A DNA stretch of 64,000 nt from an uncultured Draconibacterium sp. (GTDB lineage: Bacteria > Bacteroidota > Bacteroidia > Bacteroidales > Prolixibacteraceae). Location: contig NZ_CAJXTC010000010.1 of NCBI RefSeq assembly GCF_913060805.1, positions 62,001-126,000 of the forward strand. The letters run 5' to 3'. Below, piece after piece: positions 8,057 through 16,387 of the stretch. The notes beneath the pieces are model-generated. The model saw only the letters and a program-made list of their open reading frames with translations. It had not been told where the DNA came from and ran no database searches. Position numbers and translations under genes: made by a program. How positions within the stretch are numbered: the first letter of the stretch is position 1; each line of letters begins with the position of its first letter.

Positions 8057-9277
8057 TTAGTCAGTTCTCGTTGCTTCAGCCGGATTTAGTTTTAATGCTT
8101 TTCTAGCCGGGTAAATCGCAGAAATTAAACCGGTTAAAACTACCAGTGTAATTAATATGCCTAAAGAGTGCGATGGAAATTCAGTGGCAATTTCTGTTGA
8201 CATTCCGTATTGCTCCAATCCTTGTGCAAACGCTGATAAATTGATCGGATGTTTTTCGAAAATCCGGGAAATTCCGATTCCCATCAGAATCCCGACTACA
8301 CCTCCGGTCAGGGTCAGCATAATGGATTCCAGAATGATCATGTTAAAGATCTTTCGTTTGTTCATTCCAACTGCCATCAGCATTCCAATTTCTTTTACAC
8401 GCTCCAGAACGGCCATCAGCATGGTGTTGATAATTCCGAAACACAAAGCAATGAGAATGATGAGTATAAAAATGTACATGTACTGGTCCATCGAATCGGT
8501 AATGATCGACATTTCCGGACTCAGTTCTTTCCAGGTTTGCACGTCCATTCCGGTGGCTATTTTTTGCACCGATGGTTTTACCGCTGTTGCAAAGCTGTTG
8601 TCTTTTAAAAGAATGGCAATCTCGTGAACGGCGTCGGGTTGAATGCCAATTTGCGAACGCAGATCGTTGATGTTGACGAACAAATGCATTTCATCAAAAC
8701 CGGTGTTTACGGTTTTGTAAATGCCTGCTACACGATAACCTTTCGACGATAAATCTCCATTAAAATCAACCAGCTGTACATTTATTTTGGTACCCACTTT
8801 TAAGCGAAGTTTATCCGCCAATTTTTGCCCAACGAGTACCGGAGGCATTCGGCTGGTTTTTTCAAGGTAAGTACCATCAACCAGGTGTTCCCAAATATCG
8901 GTCACCTGCTTTTCTTTTTCCGGATCGATTCCCAGCATTTTTCCGCCGCCAGTTCCGTGAGCTGCCATAATAAACGGTTCGGCAATCAGTCGGGGAGAGG
9001 CAGCTTCCACAGAATCGAGCGCTGCAATTTTTTCGGCCAACGCAAAACCATTTGGAATAAATAATTCCGATTCGGTGTTATCCAGAAAATGAGGCGCGTG
9101 CACCTGAATGTGCGACAACTCCGATTTGGTTGCCGATTCAATGCGCGAATTGTACATGCCATTCATAAATGCCATCATAAAAATGCCTGCAAAAAGACCC
9201 AGCGCAATCGCCGCAATCATTACTATACTGCGGGTTTTGCTTCGCCAAACATTTCGCCATGCTATTGAAAGTATCAT
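8057..9277 (-). CDS. ABC transporter permease (FtsX/LolE type)
   Basis: Inner-membrane permease with the FtsX/MacB layout: one N-terminal TM segment (IVMIAAIALGLFAGIFMMAFM), a large periplasmic domain of about 230 residues, and three C-terminal TM segments, including the conserved VLERVKEIGMLMAVGMNKRKIF coupling region. It ends YPARKALKLNPAEATRTD, a MacB-family hallmark. It lies between the second permease and the ATPase, and the two permeases have equal length (406 residues), as in heterodimeric LolCE-type pairs. Confidence 0.9.
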   Translation of the reverse strand: MILSIAWRNVWRSKTRSIVMIAAIALGLFAGIFMMAFMNGMYNSRIESATKSELSHIQVHAPHFLDNTESELFIPNGFALAEKIAALDSVEAASPRLIAEPFIMAAHGTGGGKMLGIDPEKEKQVTDIWEHLVDGTYLEKTSRMPPVLVGQKLADKLRLKVGTKINVQLVDFNGDLSSKGYRVAGIYKTVNTGFDEMHLFVNINDLRSQIGIQPDAVHEIAILLKDNSFATAVKPSVQKIATGMDVQTWKELSPEMSIITDSMDQYMYIFILIILIALCFGIINTMLMAVLERVKEIGMLMAVGMNKRKIFNMIILESIMLTLTGGVVGILMGIGISRIFEKHPINLSAFAQGLEQYGMSTEIATEFPSHSLGILITLVVLTGLISAIYPARKALKLNPAEATRTD

Positions 9278-9311
9278 CGTTTTAGTTTTTCGTGATTAAT
9301 TGTTAGAAGCT

Positions 9312-10532
9312 TTAACTGCGCATTGCTTTCGTGATTTTTAACCGGCTAACGTTAGTTATCGGGAAAATCGCTATAAACAGGCTGATGAGGAAAACCACAA
9401 TGATCTGGTTATAAAAGAGCGAGGCCTTCATCGAAACGAACATGTACGGTTCCATGCCATAGATTTCGGTGGCTTTCGCCATGTCGCCGGTTAGCGGAAT
9501 CGGGTTATAGAAAAAGTACAGGCAGAAAAAGTAACTGATTATCAATCCCACTGCACAACCGATAAGCCCGATAAAAAGCGTTTCGATAAAAACTAGCGAG
9601 GCTAGTTTTCGTTTTTGCATTCCCACGGCGTGTGTTACTCCAAATTCGCGCTGGCGTTCTTTTACCATCATAATTACTACGCTGAACATGCCAAATGCGA
9701 TAACCAGGTAAAGAATTCCGAGCATGATAATTCCACCGCCACGGTCGCTCTGAATTATTTGCACCAGTTCCGGTGTCATTTCTGTCCAGGTCATTATTGT
9801 ATTTTGTTCGGGCAGAATTTCTTCAATGTCTTTTTTGATGTGGTTTACACTATAGTGATCATCCGTCATTACCACCAGCGATGTCGATAATCCATAAGCC
9901 GAATAAAACTCACGGGCAGTTTCAATGTCCATGTAAACCAGCCGTTTGTTAAACTCCGCATTGGGGTGTTTTATAATTCCTTTTATTGGGAATAAACCAC
10001 TCGCACTTATTCCGTGATATCCCTGTGAGATCATCACCAGCGTGTCGCCAACGCCCAGTTCGAGGTATTTGGCCAGTCCTCCGCTTATCACCACTTCTTT
10101 ATCACCGGATTTTATAAAGTCTCCCGACTGCATTTTTTTCGAGAGGTTGGTAATCTGGTCTTCGGCTTCGGGCTCAATTCCCATTACCATGGCCGGTTTA
10201 CTTTTCATGTGGTCGGCAGCAAGTGAAAACGATTCCAGGCGGTTGGAAACCAGCGAAACGTCTTTAATATTTTTAATTTGATTTTGTAACTCAGAATCAA
10301 CCTCAAAACTATTGTCGAGCGTGCGTTCGTCCCAGTAAGCAGTATCCTGCACCTGCAAGTATCCGGTGTAGAATTTCACCGAATTATCGATCATGCTGTC
10401 GTACGAACCTTCCTGCATCGACCGCATCCACGAGGCCAGTAGCACACTGAACACAATAGATGATATGGCAATGATGGTTCGGCGTTTGTTGCGCCAGAGG
10501 TTGCGCCAGGCTAGTTTTATGTTTGTTTTCAT
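9312..10532 (-). CDS. ABC transporter permease (FtsX/LolC type)
   Basis: Second FtsX-like permease, diverged from its neighbour but with the same plan: N-terminal TM after LAWRNLWRNKRRTIIAISSIVFS, a periplasmic domain, and three C-terminal TMs with VKERQREFGVTHAVGMQKRKLASL. It ends FPITNVSRLKITKAMRS. The gap to the other permease is 34 bp, consistent with one transcript. The distinct periplasmic domains suggest an asymmetric pair, as in LolCE where one subunit binds LolA and the other the lipoprotein. That asymmetry is inference. Confidence 0.9.
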   Translation of the reverse strand: MKTNIKLAWRNLWRNKRRTIIAISSIVFSVLLASWMRSMQEGSYDSMIDNSVKFYTGYLQVQDTAYWDERTLDNSFEVDSELQNQIKNIKDVSLVSNRLESFSLAADHMKSKPAMVMGIEPEAEDQITNLSKKMQSGDFIKSGDKEVVISGGLAKYLELGVGDTLVMISQGYHGISASGLFPIKGIIKHPNAEFNKRLVYMDIETAREFYSAYGLSTSLVVMTDDHYSVNHIKKDIEEILPEQNTIMTWTEMTPELVQIIQSDRGGGIIMLGILYLVIAFGMFSVVIMMVKERQREFGVTHAVGMQKRKLASLVFIETLFIGLIGCAVGLIISYFFCLYFFYNPIPLTGDMAKATEIYGMEPYMFVSMKASLFYNQIIVVFLISLFIAIFPITNVSRLKITKAMRS

Positions 10533-10562
10533 TGGTTAATGCTTGAATGTTTTTATAATTGG

Positions 10563-10640
10563 TGTCATTTCGACGAGTAAACGAGGAGAAATCTGTTGCA
10601 TTGAAAGAGATTTCTCAGTCATTCTTCCTTCGAAATGACA
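10563..10640. repeat. Imperfect long inverted repeat (REP/BIME-like)
   Basis: The left arm begins TGTCATTTCGACGAG and ends AGGAGAAATCT; the right arm begins AGATTTCTCAGTCATTC and ends TTCGAAATGACA, so the two arms are imperfect reverse complements. It sits in the gap between the permease and LolA-like genes. A related sequence (AGATTTCTCTCTTTGTTCGAAATGACAG) recurs near 17030-17057, which suggests a dispersed family. Confidence 0.7.
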
Positions 10641-10644
10641 GTCC

Positions 10645-11388
10645 TTATCGTATCCTTTTCATATTCTGCTGCGAAAAGAAACTCTCTTTCAGATCAACAT
10701 CAAACTCAATTTTGTCAAAGATCATCACCGTTTTGTTGCCTTCTTCATCAGCCGGAATCATTTCAAGGCGTGTTGGCATTTCGCGGTCGTCCATCATTTT
10801 TACATCGGTCAGAATTTCAGTGTTTACGAGGTAACCATCTTCATCGTAAAACTCAGCTTTCAGCCAGTGCAATTCTTCTTTCGATATCCACATGATCACT
10901 TTTCCCCAAACAACGGGAGCATCTTCGTGTGGTATCAGTTCAATTTTGTAGCACGAATAACCATCAACTTCTTCCTCGCCAAGTAATTTGTTCGAATAGT
11001 CTTTTGCCATTTGCGATTCTTTAACCAAATCGTCGTTGGTAAAATCAGAACCCATCCACGACTGCATCATCATCGACGGCGGGATTTTAATCATCCGTTC
11101 AATGTTGGGAACCCAGTTCCACATTTCCTTGTCGCGTTTCAGAAAAACCTGTCCTTTTTCTTTGGCCGGAGCAGTTATATATATCAGCGAGTAGTCGTTG
11201 CCCAGGGTCCAGTTTTTCATCGAAACAGTCCGGCTCCATCCCGGGCGTTCAATAATCATGGTCATTTCGCCACGACTCGATTCACCCCTGAATTTTTCGT
11301 CGGCTTGTTTTACAATAGCTGTCATATCCTGAGCCAGTACAACAAGACCCAGAAGCATAAAAGTTAGTGTGAGTTGTATGCGTTTCAT
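10645..11388 (-). CDS. LolA-like outer-membrane lipoprotein-sorting protein
   Basis: Periplasmic carrier-type protein. Signal peptide MKRIQLTLTFMLLGLVVLAQ, then a LolA/LolB-like half-barrel (MTAIVKQADEKFRGESSRGEMTMIIE...), as in the outer membrane lipoprotein-sorting family (LolA_like). Typical sequences are WNWVPNIERMIKIPPSMMMQSWMGSDFTNDDL. It probably shuttles a hydrophobic cargo from the neighbouring FtsX-type transporter across the periplasm, by analogy with LolA and LolCDE. It lies 8 bp from the end of tetR and the pair is likely cotranscribed. Confidence 0.88.
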   Translation of the reverse strand: MKRIQLTLTFMLLGLVVLAQDMTAIVKQADEKFRGESSRGEMTMIIERPGWSRTVSMKNWTLGNDYSLIYITAPAKEKGQVFLKRDKEMWNWVPNIERMIKIPPSMMMQSWMGSDFTNDDLVKESQMAKDYSNKLLGEEEVDGYSCYKIELIPHEDAPVVWGKVIMWISKEELHWLKAEFYDEDGYLVNTEILTDVKMMDDREMPTRLEMIPADEEGNKTVMIFDKIEFDVDLKESFFSQQNMKRIR

Positions 11389-11396
11389 TTTGGTAA

Positions 11397-11987
11397 TTAT
11401 TGATTGTTAACGATTTTAAATGATGCGGCAATTACGGCCTCTTCCAATTTCTCCATGGGGAAAACATCGGGAGCAGCAACACAATACAAAAAGGCACCTT
11501 CGATTAACGACGAAATAGCCATTAAGTCACTTTCCGGATCTTTGCTGCCTTGTTCTTTAATAAAACCATAAAATAAGTTGAAAATGGGGGCGGCTTTTTC
11601 TTCGTAAGTTTCAGCAAATGTTTGTGAGATTTGAGGTTGCAACAACAACGAAAAGAACAACTTCCAGTGTTGCATGTTTTCGCGAAGTAACTTGAAATTT
11701 TGCCGGATAAAATAGATAAACTCCTCTTTAGTGAGAATCCCGTCGTGGTTAATATCCAGGTTGTCGTAAATTTCGTTAAAACCATGCTCCATCAGTTCGT
11801 CAAGAATTTCTTTTTTGCTGCTGAAGTAGTTGTAAGTTAATCCTTTGGATATTTTTGCTTTCGCTGCAATCTGGCTAATCGAAGTTGCATGATAGCCATT
11901 CTCGGCAAATAATTCCAATGCAGTTTCCATAATTAACTGCTTTTTCTGTTTTCTGATATCGTCGAATTGTTCCGGACTTCTTGGCAT
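11397..11987 (-). CDS. TetR/AcrR regulator with an EF-hand-like loop
   Basis: Repressor-type regulator. The N-terminal HTH spans about residues 12-60 (LELFAENGYHATSISQIAAKAKISKGLTYNYFSSKKEIL). The ligand domain contains DINHDGILTKEE at residues 78-89, which fits the 12-residue EF-hand calcium loop (D1, N3, D5, G6, hydrophobic 8, E12) and is flanked by helices (FNEIYDNL before, FIYFIRQNFKLL after). This is unusual for a TetR protein. It heads the LolA-like/ABC genes on the same strand and has two TGAMC-N4-GGTCA palindromes upstream. Calcium sensing is inference. Confidence 0.92.
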   Translation of the reverse strand: MPRSPEQFDDIRKQKKQLIMETALELFAENGYHATSISQIAAKAKISKGLTYNYFSSKKEILDELMEHGFNEIYDNLDINHDGILTKEEFIYFIRQNFKLLRENMQHWKLFFSLLLQPQISQTFAETYEEKAAPIFNLFYGFIKEQGSKDPESDLMAISSLIEGAFLYCVAAPDVFPMEKLEEAVIAASFKIVNNQ

Positions 11988-12004
11988 CTTATTTATTTAT
12001 TGAT

Positions 12005-12018
12005 TGAACGGTCGGTCA
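12005..12018. promoter_or_regulatory. Candidate TetR operator, site 1
   Basis: TGAACGGTCGGTCA fits TGAMC-N4-GGTCA with one arm mismatch. It lies 18 bp upstream of the tetR start, where binding would block its promoter. A second copy lies exactly 60 bp away. Confidence 0.65.
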
Positions 12019-12064
12019 AAGTTAAATGATGTATTTTGAAATTCCAAGAAAAAAGTTGATTAAT

Positions 12065-12078
12065 TGACCAATCGGTCA
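12065..12078. promoter_or_regulatory. Candidate TetR operator, site 2
   Basis: TGACCAATCGGTCA has perfect TGACC / GGTCA arms with a 4-bp centre, starting exactly 60 bp from site 1. Both sites lie in the divergent gap between tetR and the 590-residue gene, so the regulator could also act on the latter. Confidence 0.65.
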
Positions 12079-12270
12079 TTCTAAATATGGAAGATTAGAC
12101 GAAAAAGTTCAAATTTGAAATGAGTGCTTGAAAATAAATGGGAAATTAATGGACAATTTGGCCAATGCACCAATAGTTGCAAGCAAATGTAAAATAACTT
12201 GTTTTCTTTGCGTCCAATTGTTTTAACAGAACCGGGGCGTAATTAACCCCGTCATCTATAATTTACGTAA

Positions 12271-14043
12271 ATGAAAATATTTGAAGGACATTCTTTCCAT
12301 ATACCCGTTCTGGGTGTTGGATATTCAATGGACACTCCTGTAAATGTTGCACCTTTTGGAATTTCGTCGGTGATTTCGCTTGTTGATGATTCGCTGATGG
12401 AAAGTATTCGCGAATTCTATTGTAAAAAGTTCGATTTGCCGTTTACTGCCATCCCGAAAAAGGTGGACGACCACAGGGCAAAACGCATAACATCGTACCT
12501 GAATACGATGGAAGAAGTGGTAAATCAAAAGGTTGAAAGCTTAAAAGCTTCTTTGTCGAATGTTGGAGGCGAATTGGAAAAATATTACGATATGCTTCCC
12601 GAGGCATCGGAGTTGAAGGCGAAATTCAGCCACCTTGGATTTAAAAAATCGGTTTCGGAAGAGCTGAAAAAATGGGTGAACGAGAAGTTGCCGGTGGGAT
12701 CGATTGATGTGAACATTATGACCAAGCTCGACCAGGTAAACAAAAAAGATGGCGAAGAGCTTCCCATCGAGTATAACGATGCACATGCGGCGCTGCGTGG
12801 TTTTGCCAACAGTAACCTCAGTTCGTCGTTGGTACTTTCTGCCGGAATGAGCCCGCGTTTGTACAGCTATATCGAAAATTTCAAGGACTTCTTTCCTGAT
12901 ATTACGGGATCGATTAAAAAGAAAATTATTCTGAAAGTGAGCGACTTCCGATCGGCACTGGTGCAGGGGAAAATGTTGGCTGCAAAAGGACTTTGGGTTT
13001 CGGAATACCGCATTGAATCGGGTGTAAACTGTGGTGGACACGCTTTCCCTACAAACGGTGTTTTGTTTGGGCCAATTCTGGATGAATTCCGTCTGAACCG
13101 TCAGAAGTTGTTCGATACCTGCGCTGAGATTTATAAAACAGCTTTGCAGAAAAAGGAGCTTTCGCAACCGGCTGCCGAACCTGATATAAAAATTACCGCA
13201 CAAGGTGGTGTTGGAAACGTTGAGGAGCACAACTTGATGCTCGAGCATTACAACATGGACAGCGTTGGCTGGGGATCGCCGTTTATGCTGGTTCCCGAGG
13301 TTATCAGTATCGATACCGAAACCATGAATCTATTGGCCGATGGCAAGGAAAAAGACTATTACTACAGTGGATTGTCGCCGCTGGGTGTACCTTTTAACAG
13401 TATTAAAGGCGCATCGATGAGTCGGCTTCGTTTGGCGATGGCTGCCGATGGAAAAGCAGGAATGCCCTGTACAAAAGGATTTTTACGGTATAACACGGAG
13501 TATACTGAAAAGCCAATTTGTACTTCGTCGCGCCAATACCAAAGTAAGAAGCTGAAGGAACTGGAGGAGATGAATTTGCCGGAAGCAGAATACAAAAAGG
13601 CTTACGATAAAATAATCGAGCCGGAATGTTTATGTATCGGGCTTGGAATTTCGATGCTGCAATCGAAAGGGATTGCAGTGAAAGAAAACGAAAAAGTAAC
13701 CGTTTGTCCGGGACCAAACCTGGCGTATTTTTCAAAAATCTCTTCGCTGAAAGAGATGGTGGATCATATTTACGGCCGTATTAATTTGTTGGACAAAGGG
13801 TATCGTCCTCACATGTTTTTGAAGGAGCTGAGTATGTACCTCGATATTTTTAAAGAGCGTATGGAGGCTTTTCAGAAAGATACTGAAGACGTGAAAGAAA
13901 AACGTAACCTGTTGAAATTCAAGAAGAACTTGATGGACGGCATCGACTATTACAAAAACCTTTTTGGTGAGAAGAAAAAGGATGTGGTTGTCGAGCTGGA
14001 AAAACTCATTCAGAAATATTCAGTTCTGAACGTGGAATTGTAA
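12271..14043 (+). CDS. Nitronate monooxygenase/IMPDH-superfamily-like protein
   Basis: 590-residue cytoplasmic protein that I assign only to a fold. The stretch ESGVNCGGHAFP, then ITAQGGVGNVEEHN and MDSVGWGSPFMLVPEV, matches the GGH and phosphate-binding AxGGIG...GADGVxxGTxF pattern of FMN TIM-barrel enzymes such as nitronate monooxygenase. Flanking N- and C-terminal helical regions (residues 60-130 and 490-590) are extra. It contains cysteines in KPICTSS and EPECLCIG that could bind a metal or cluster. Divergent from tetR; a terminator follows. Flavin binding and substrate are inference. Confidence 0.6.
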   Translation: MKIFEGHSFHIPVLGVGYSMDTPVNVAPFGISSVISLVDDSLMESIREFYCKKFDLPFTAIPKKVDDHRAKRITSYLNTMEEVVNQKVESLKASLSNVGGELEKYYDMLPEASELKAKFSHLGFKKSVSEELKKWVNEKLPVGSIDVNIMTKLDQVNKKDGEELPIEYNDAHAALRGFANSNLSSSLVLSAGMSPRLYSYIENFKDFFPDITGSIKKKIILKVSDFRSALVQGKMLAAKGLWVSEYRIESGVNCGGHAFPTNGVLFGPILDEFRLNRQKLFDTCAEIYKTALQKKELSQPAAEPDIKITAQGGVGNVEEHNLMLEHYNMDSVGWGSPFMLVPEVISIDTETMNLLADGKEKDYYYSGLSPLGVPFNSIKGASMSRLRLAMAADGKAGMPCTKGFLRYNTEYTEKPICTSSRQYQSKKLKELEEMNLPEAEYKKAYDKIIEPECLCIGLGISMLQSKGIAVKENEKVTVCPGPNLAYFSKISSLKEMVDHIYGRINLLDKGYRPHMFLKELSMYLDIFKERMEAFQKDTEDVKEKRNLLKFKKNLMDGIDYYKNLFGEKKKDVVVELEKLIQKYSVLNVEL

Positions 14044-14067
14044 TTGTTTTCACATTACTATAATTGA

Positions 14068-14099
14068 AGCGGGATCCATTCATTTGGGTTCCGCTTTTT
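14068..14099 (+). terminator. Rho-independent terminator
   Basis: Ten-pair stem AGCGGGATCC / GGGTTCCGCT (G-U pairs allowed) with an 8-nt loop, followed by TTTT. It lies 24 bp after the 590-residue gene. Confidence 0.85.
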
Positions 14100-14136
14100 A
14101 ATGCCACAAATTTTAGATAAGTAAATTCAGAATGAA

Positions 14137-14158
14137 ACAATTTGACTGGTCAAATTGT
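14137..14158. promoter_or_regulatory. Perfect 22-bp inverted repeat upstream of the CocE-type hydrolase
   Basis: The arms ACAATTTGAC and GTCAAATTGT are exact reverse complements around a TG centre. The site lies 41 bp upstream of a TATATTTG -7 box (14199-14206). A second pair of arms, AAACAGAT (14171-14178) and ATCTGTTT (14192-14199), reaches into that box. These look like activator and operator sites for an unknown regulator. Confidence 0.6.
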
Positions 14159-14258
14159 AATTATGACAAAAAACAGATCGATGTGATGATAATCTGTTTA
14201 TATTTGGCTGCATTAAAAATCTGGTTGTCGTTCGATACCACAAATTATTAAATCATTT

Positions 14259-16163
14259 ATGAAGCGTTTTTATTTGTTCCTTTTGGTGTTTTCCCTGTTT
14301 GTGATTAGTGTTAATGTTAAAGCCGAAGATGCTGACTCGTTGTATGTTGCGACACATTATAACGAATCGGAATACTTCATTGAAATGCGCGACGGCGTAA
14401 AATTATTTACGGTGGTTTACACGCCAAAAGATGAATCGAAAACGTACCCGATGTTGATGAACCGTACATGTTATAACGTAGACGGAACTCGCAATAACAA
14501 ACTCAGAGCGCCATCAGAATACCTGATCCGTGGCGGATATATTCTTGTTTACCAGGATGTGCGCGGCCGTTATATGTCGGGCGGAACTTTTGATAATATG
14601 CGCCCCAATATTCCGGGTAACGATGTGAAAAACAAAAAGGATATTGATGAAAGTTCGGATACTTACGACACCATTGATTGGTTGATTAAAAACATAAAAG
14701 GCAACAACGGCAGAGTAGGGATTTACGGAATTTCGTATCCCGGACATTACAGTGCAGCAGCGTTGCTTGATGCGCACCCGGCTTTAAAAGCTTCTTCGCC
14801 ACAAGCCCCGATTTCTGATTTCTTTTTCGACGATTTTCACCACCAGGGAGCATTCTTGCAATCGTATATGGCTGCTTTTCCGGTGTTTGGTTACCAGAAA
14901 GATTCGTTGACCAACAAAGCGTGGTACGGCGATAAAATGATGCGTTTGTATAAAGATCGTCCTGCAAATGGTTACGAGTTTAACCTGGCGCTGGGGCCGC
15001 TAAAAAATATCACTAAAAAATACCATTACGATAACTTCTTTTGGAACCAGGTAGTAGAGCATCCGAATTACGATGAGTTTTGGCAAAAGCGTTCCATTCT
15101 GCCTCACCTGAAAGATATTAATCCTGCCGTGTTGACTGTTGGTGGTTGGTTTGATGCCGAAGATCTGTTTGGACCGATAAACATTTATAAAACCATTCAA
15201 CACAACGATCCTGATGCCAAAAGCACGATTGTAATGGGACCATGGACACACGGTGGCTGGTCGCGTGAACGTGGGCAGCAAACCATAAATCATATTTACT
15301 TTGGCGACAGTATTTCTACTTTCTTTCAGCGCGAAATGGAAAAACCATTTTTCGACTATTACTTAAAAGATGAAGGAAAAATGACTTTGCCGGAAGCTTT
15401 TATGTTCGATACCGGATTAAAAGAATGGAAAAAATATGACGAATGGCCTCCAAAAGATGTGGCTCCTGTAACCTTCTCATTCGGGGAAAATGGCAAATTG
15501 CTGATGAACGAGGAAGCCGATGCAGGTGATGAGTTTAGCTATGTTAGCGATCCTGCGAAACCGGTTCCTTACCGTTCGGAGGTTGAAGGTTTAACGTTTA
15601 CGCCACGCCTGTTTATGACCGACGATCAGCGACATGCTTCATACCGACCAGATGTGTTGACTTTTAAAACCGACATTCTGGATGAAGATGTAACTATTGC
15701 CGGCGAAATTCTGGCGCAGCTGGTGGTTTCAATGACCGGAACAGATGCTGATTTTGTGGTAAAACTGATCGATGTGTATCCGGATGATCATCCAAATTAC
15801 GAGCACAATCCTAAAAATATAATCATGGGGGGCTACCAGCAGTTGGTGCGTCACGAAGTGTTCCGTGGACGTTTCCGCGACAGTTATTCCGAGCCGAAGC
15901 CTTTCGAGCCGGGAGTACCAACTAACGTAACTGTTCCGTTACAGGATGTGTTGCATACCTTTAAAAAAGGTCATCGCATAATGATTCAGATTCACAGCAC
16001 CTGGTTTCCTTATATCGACCGCAATCCGCAAAAATATGTCGACAATATTTACAAGGCCGATGAGGAAGATTTTATCAAGTCGGAAATTACGATCCACGGA
16101 ATGTCAACTGTAAAAGCCGGTGGCGATTTACCTACTATTGAATTGATTGAAAGGGTGGATTAA
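14259..16163 (+). CDS. Secreted CocE/NonD (S15-type) hydrolase
   Basis: Periplasmic or secreted serine hydrolase of the X-Pro dipeptidyl-peptidase/cocaine-esterase family. Signal peptide MKRFYLFLLVFSLFVISVNVKA. The alpha/beta-hydrolase domain begins RDGVKLFTVVYTPK, with oxyanion Tyr region VYQDVRGRYMSGG, nucleophile Ser in GIYGISYPGHYS, Asp in GGWFDAED and His in GPWTHGGW. The last 170 residues form the jelly-roll seen in these enzymes (GEILAQLVVSMTGTDADFVVKLID). The enzymes cleave proline-containing peptides or ester/amide bonds such as glutaryl-amides; the substrate here is not determined. It is a single-gene unit with palindromes upstream. Confidence 0.9.
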   Translation: MKRFYLFLLVFSLFVISVNVKAEDADSLYVATHYNESEYFIEMRDGVKLFTVVYTPKDESKTYPMLMNRTCYNVDGTRNNKLRAPSEYLIRGGYILVYQDVRGRYMSGGTFDNMRPNIPGNDVKNKKDIDESSDTYDTIDWLIKNIKGNNGRVGIYGISYPGHYSAAALLDAHPALKASSPQAPISDFFFDDFHHQGAFLQSYMAAFPVFGYQKDSLTNKAWYGDKMMRLYKDRPANGYEFNLALGPLKNITKKYHYDNFFWNQVVEHPNYDEFWQKRSILPHLKDINPAVLTVGGWFDAEDLFGPINIYKTIQHNDPDAKSTIVMGPWTHGGWSRERGQQTINHIYFGDSISTFFQREMEKPFFDYYLKDEGKMTLPEAFMFDTGLKEWKKYDEWPPKDVAPVTFSFGENGKLLMNEEADAGDEFSYVSDPAKPVPYRSEVEGLTFTPRLFMTDDQRHASYRPDVLTFKTDILDEDVTIAGEILAQLVVSMTGTDADFVVKLIDVYPDDHPNYEHNPKNIIMGGYQQLVRHEVFRGRFRDSYSEPKPFEPGVPTNVTVPLQDVLHTFKKGHRIMIQIHSTWFPYIDRNPQKYVDNIYKADEEDFIKSEITIHGMSTVKAGGDLPTIELIERVD

Positions 16164-16387
16164 TGTTGAAGGATTGAGAATTTCGAATGATGATTAACGA
16201 TTTTTGATTGCAGAGGGATTTAGTGCTGAAAATGCATGAATGCTTTAATGCGTCAATGCTTAAGGTGTGAACCAACTTTGTGAAACTCTGTGTCTTCTTT
16301 GTGCAACTTTGTGGTTGACTTTTTTATTTGAGTTTTGAGAATTTAAATTTTGCCTATTGCAATTTTGCCAAATGAGAAAGAAGACTG

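Noticed and set aside
8157-8627. Plus-strand frame opposite the FtsX-type permease
   Set aside because: Antisense to a clear permease; the composition simply mirrors the membrane protein codons.
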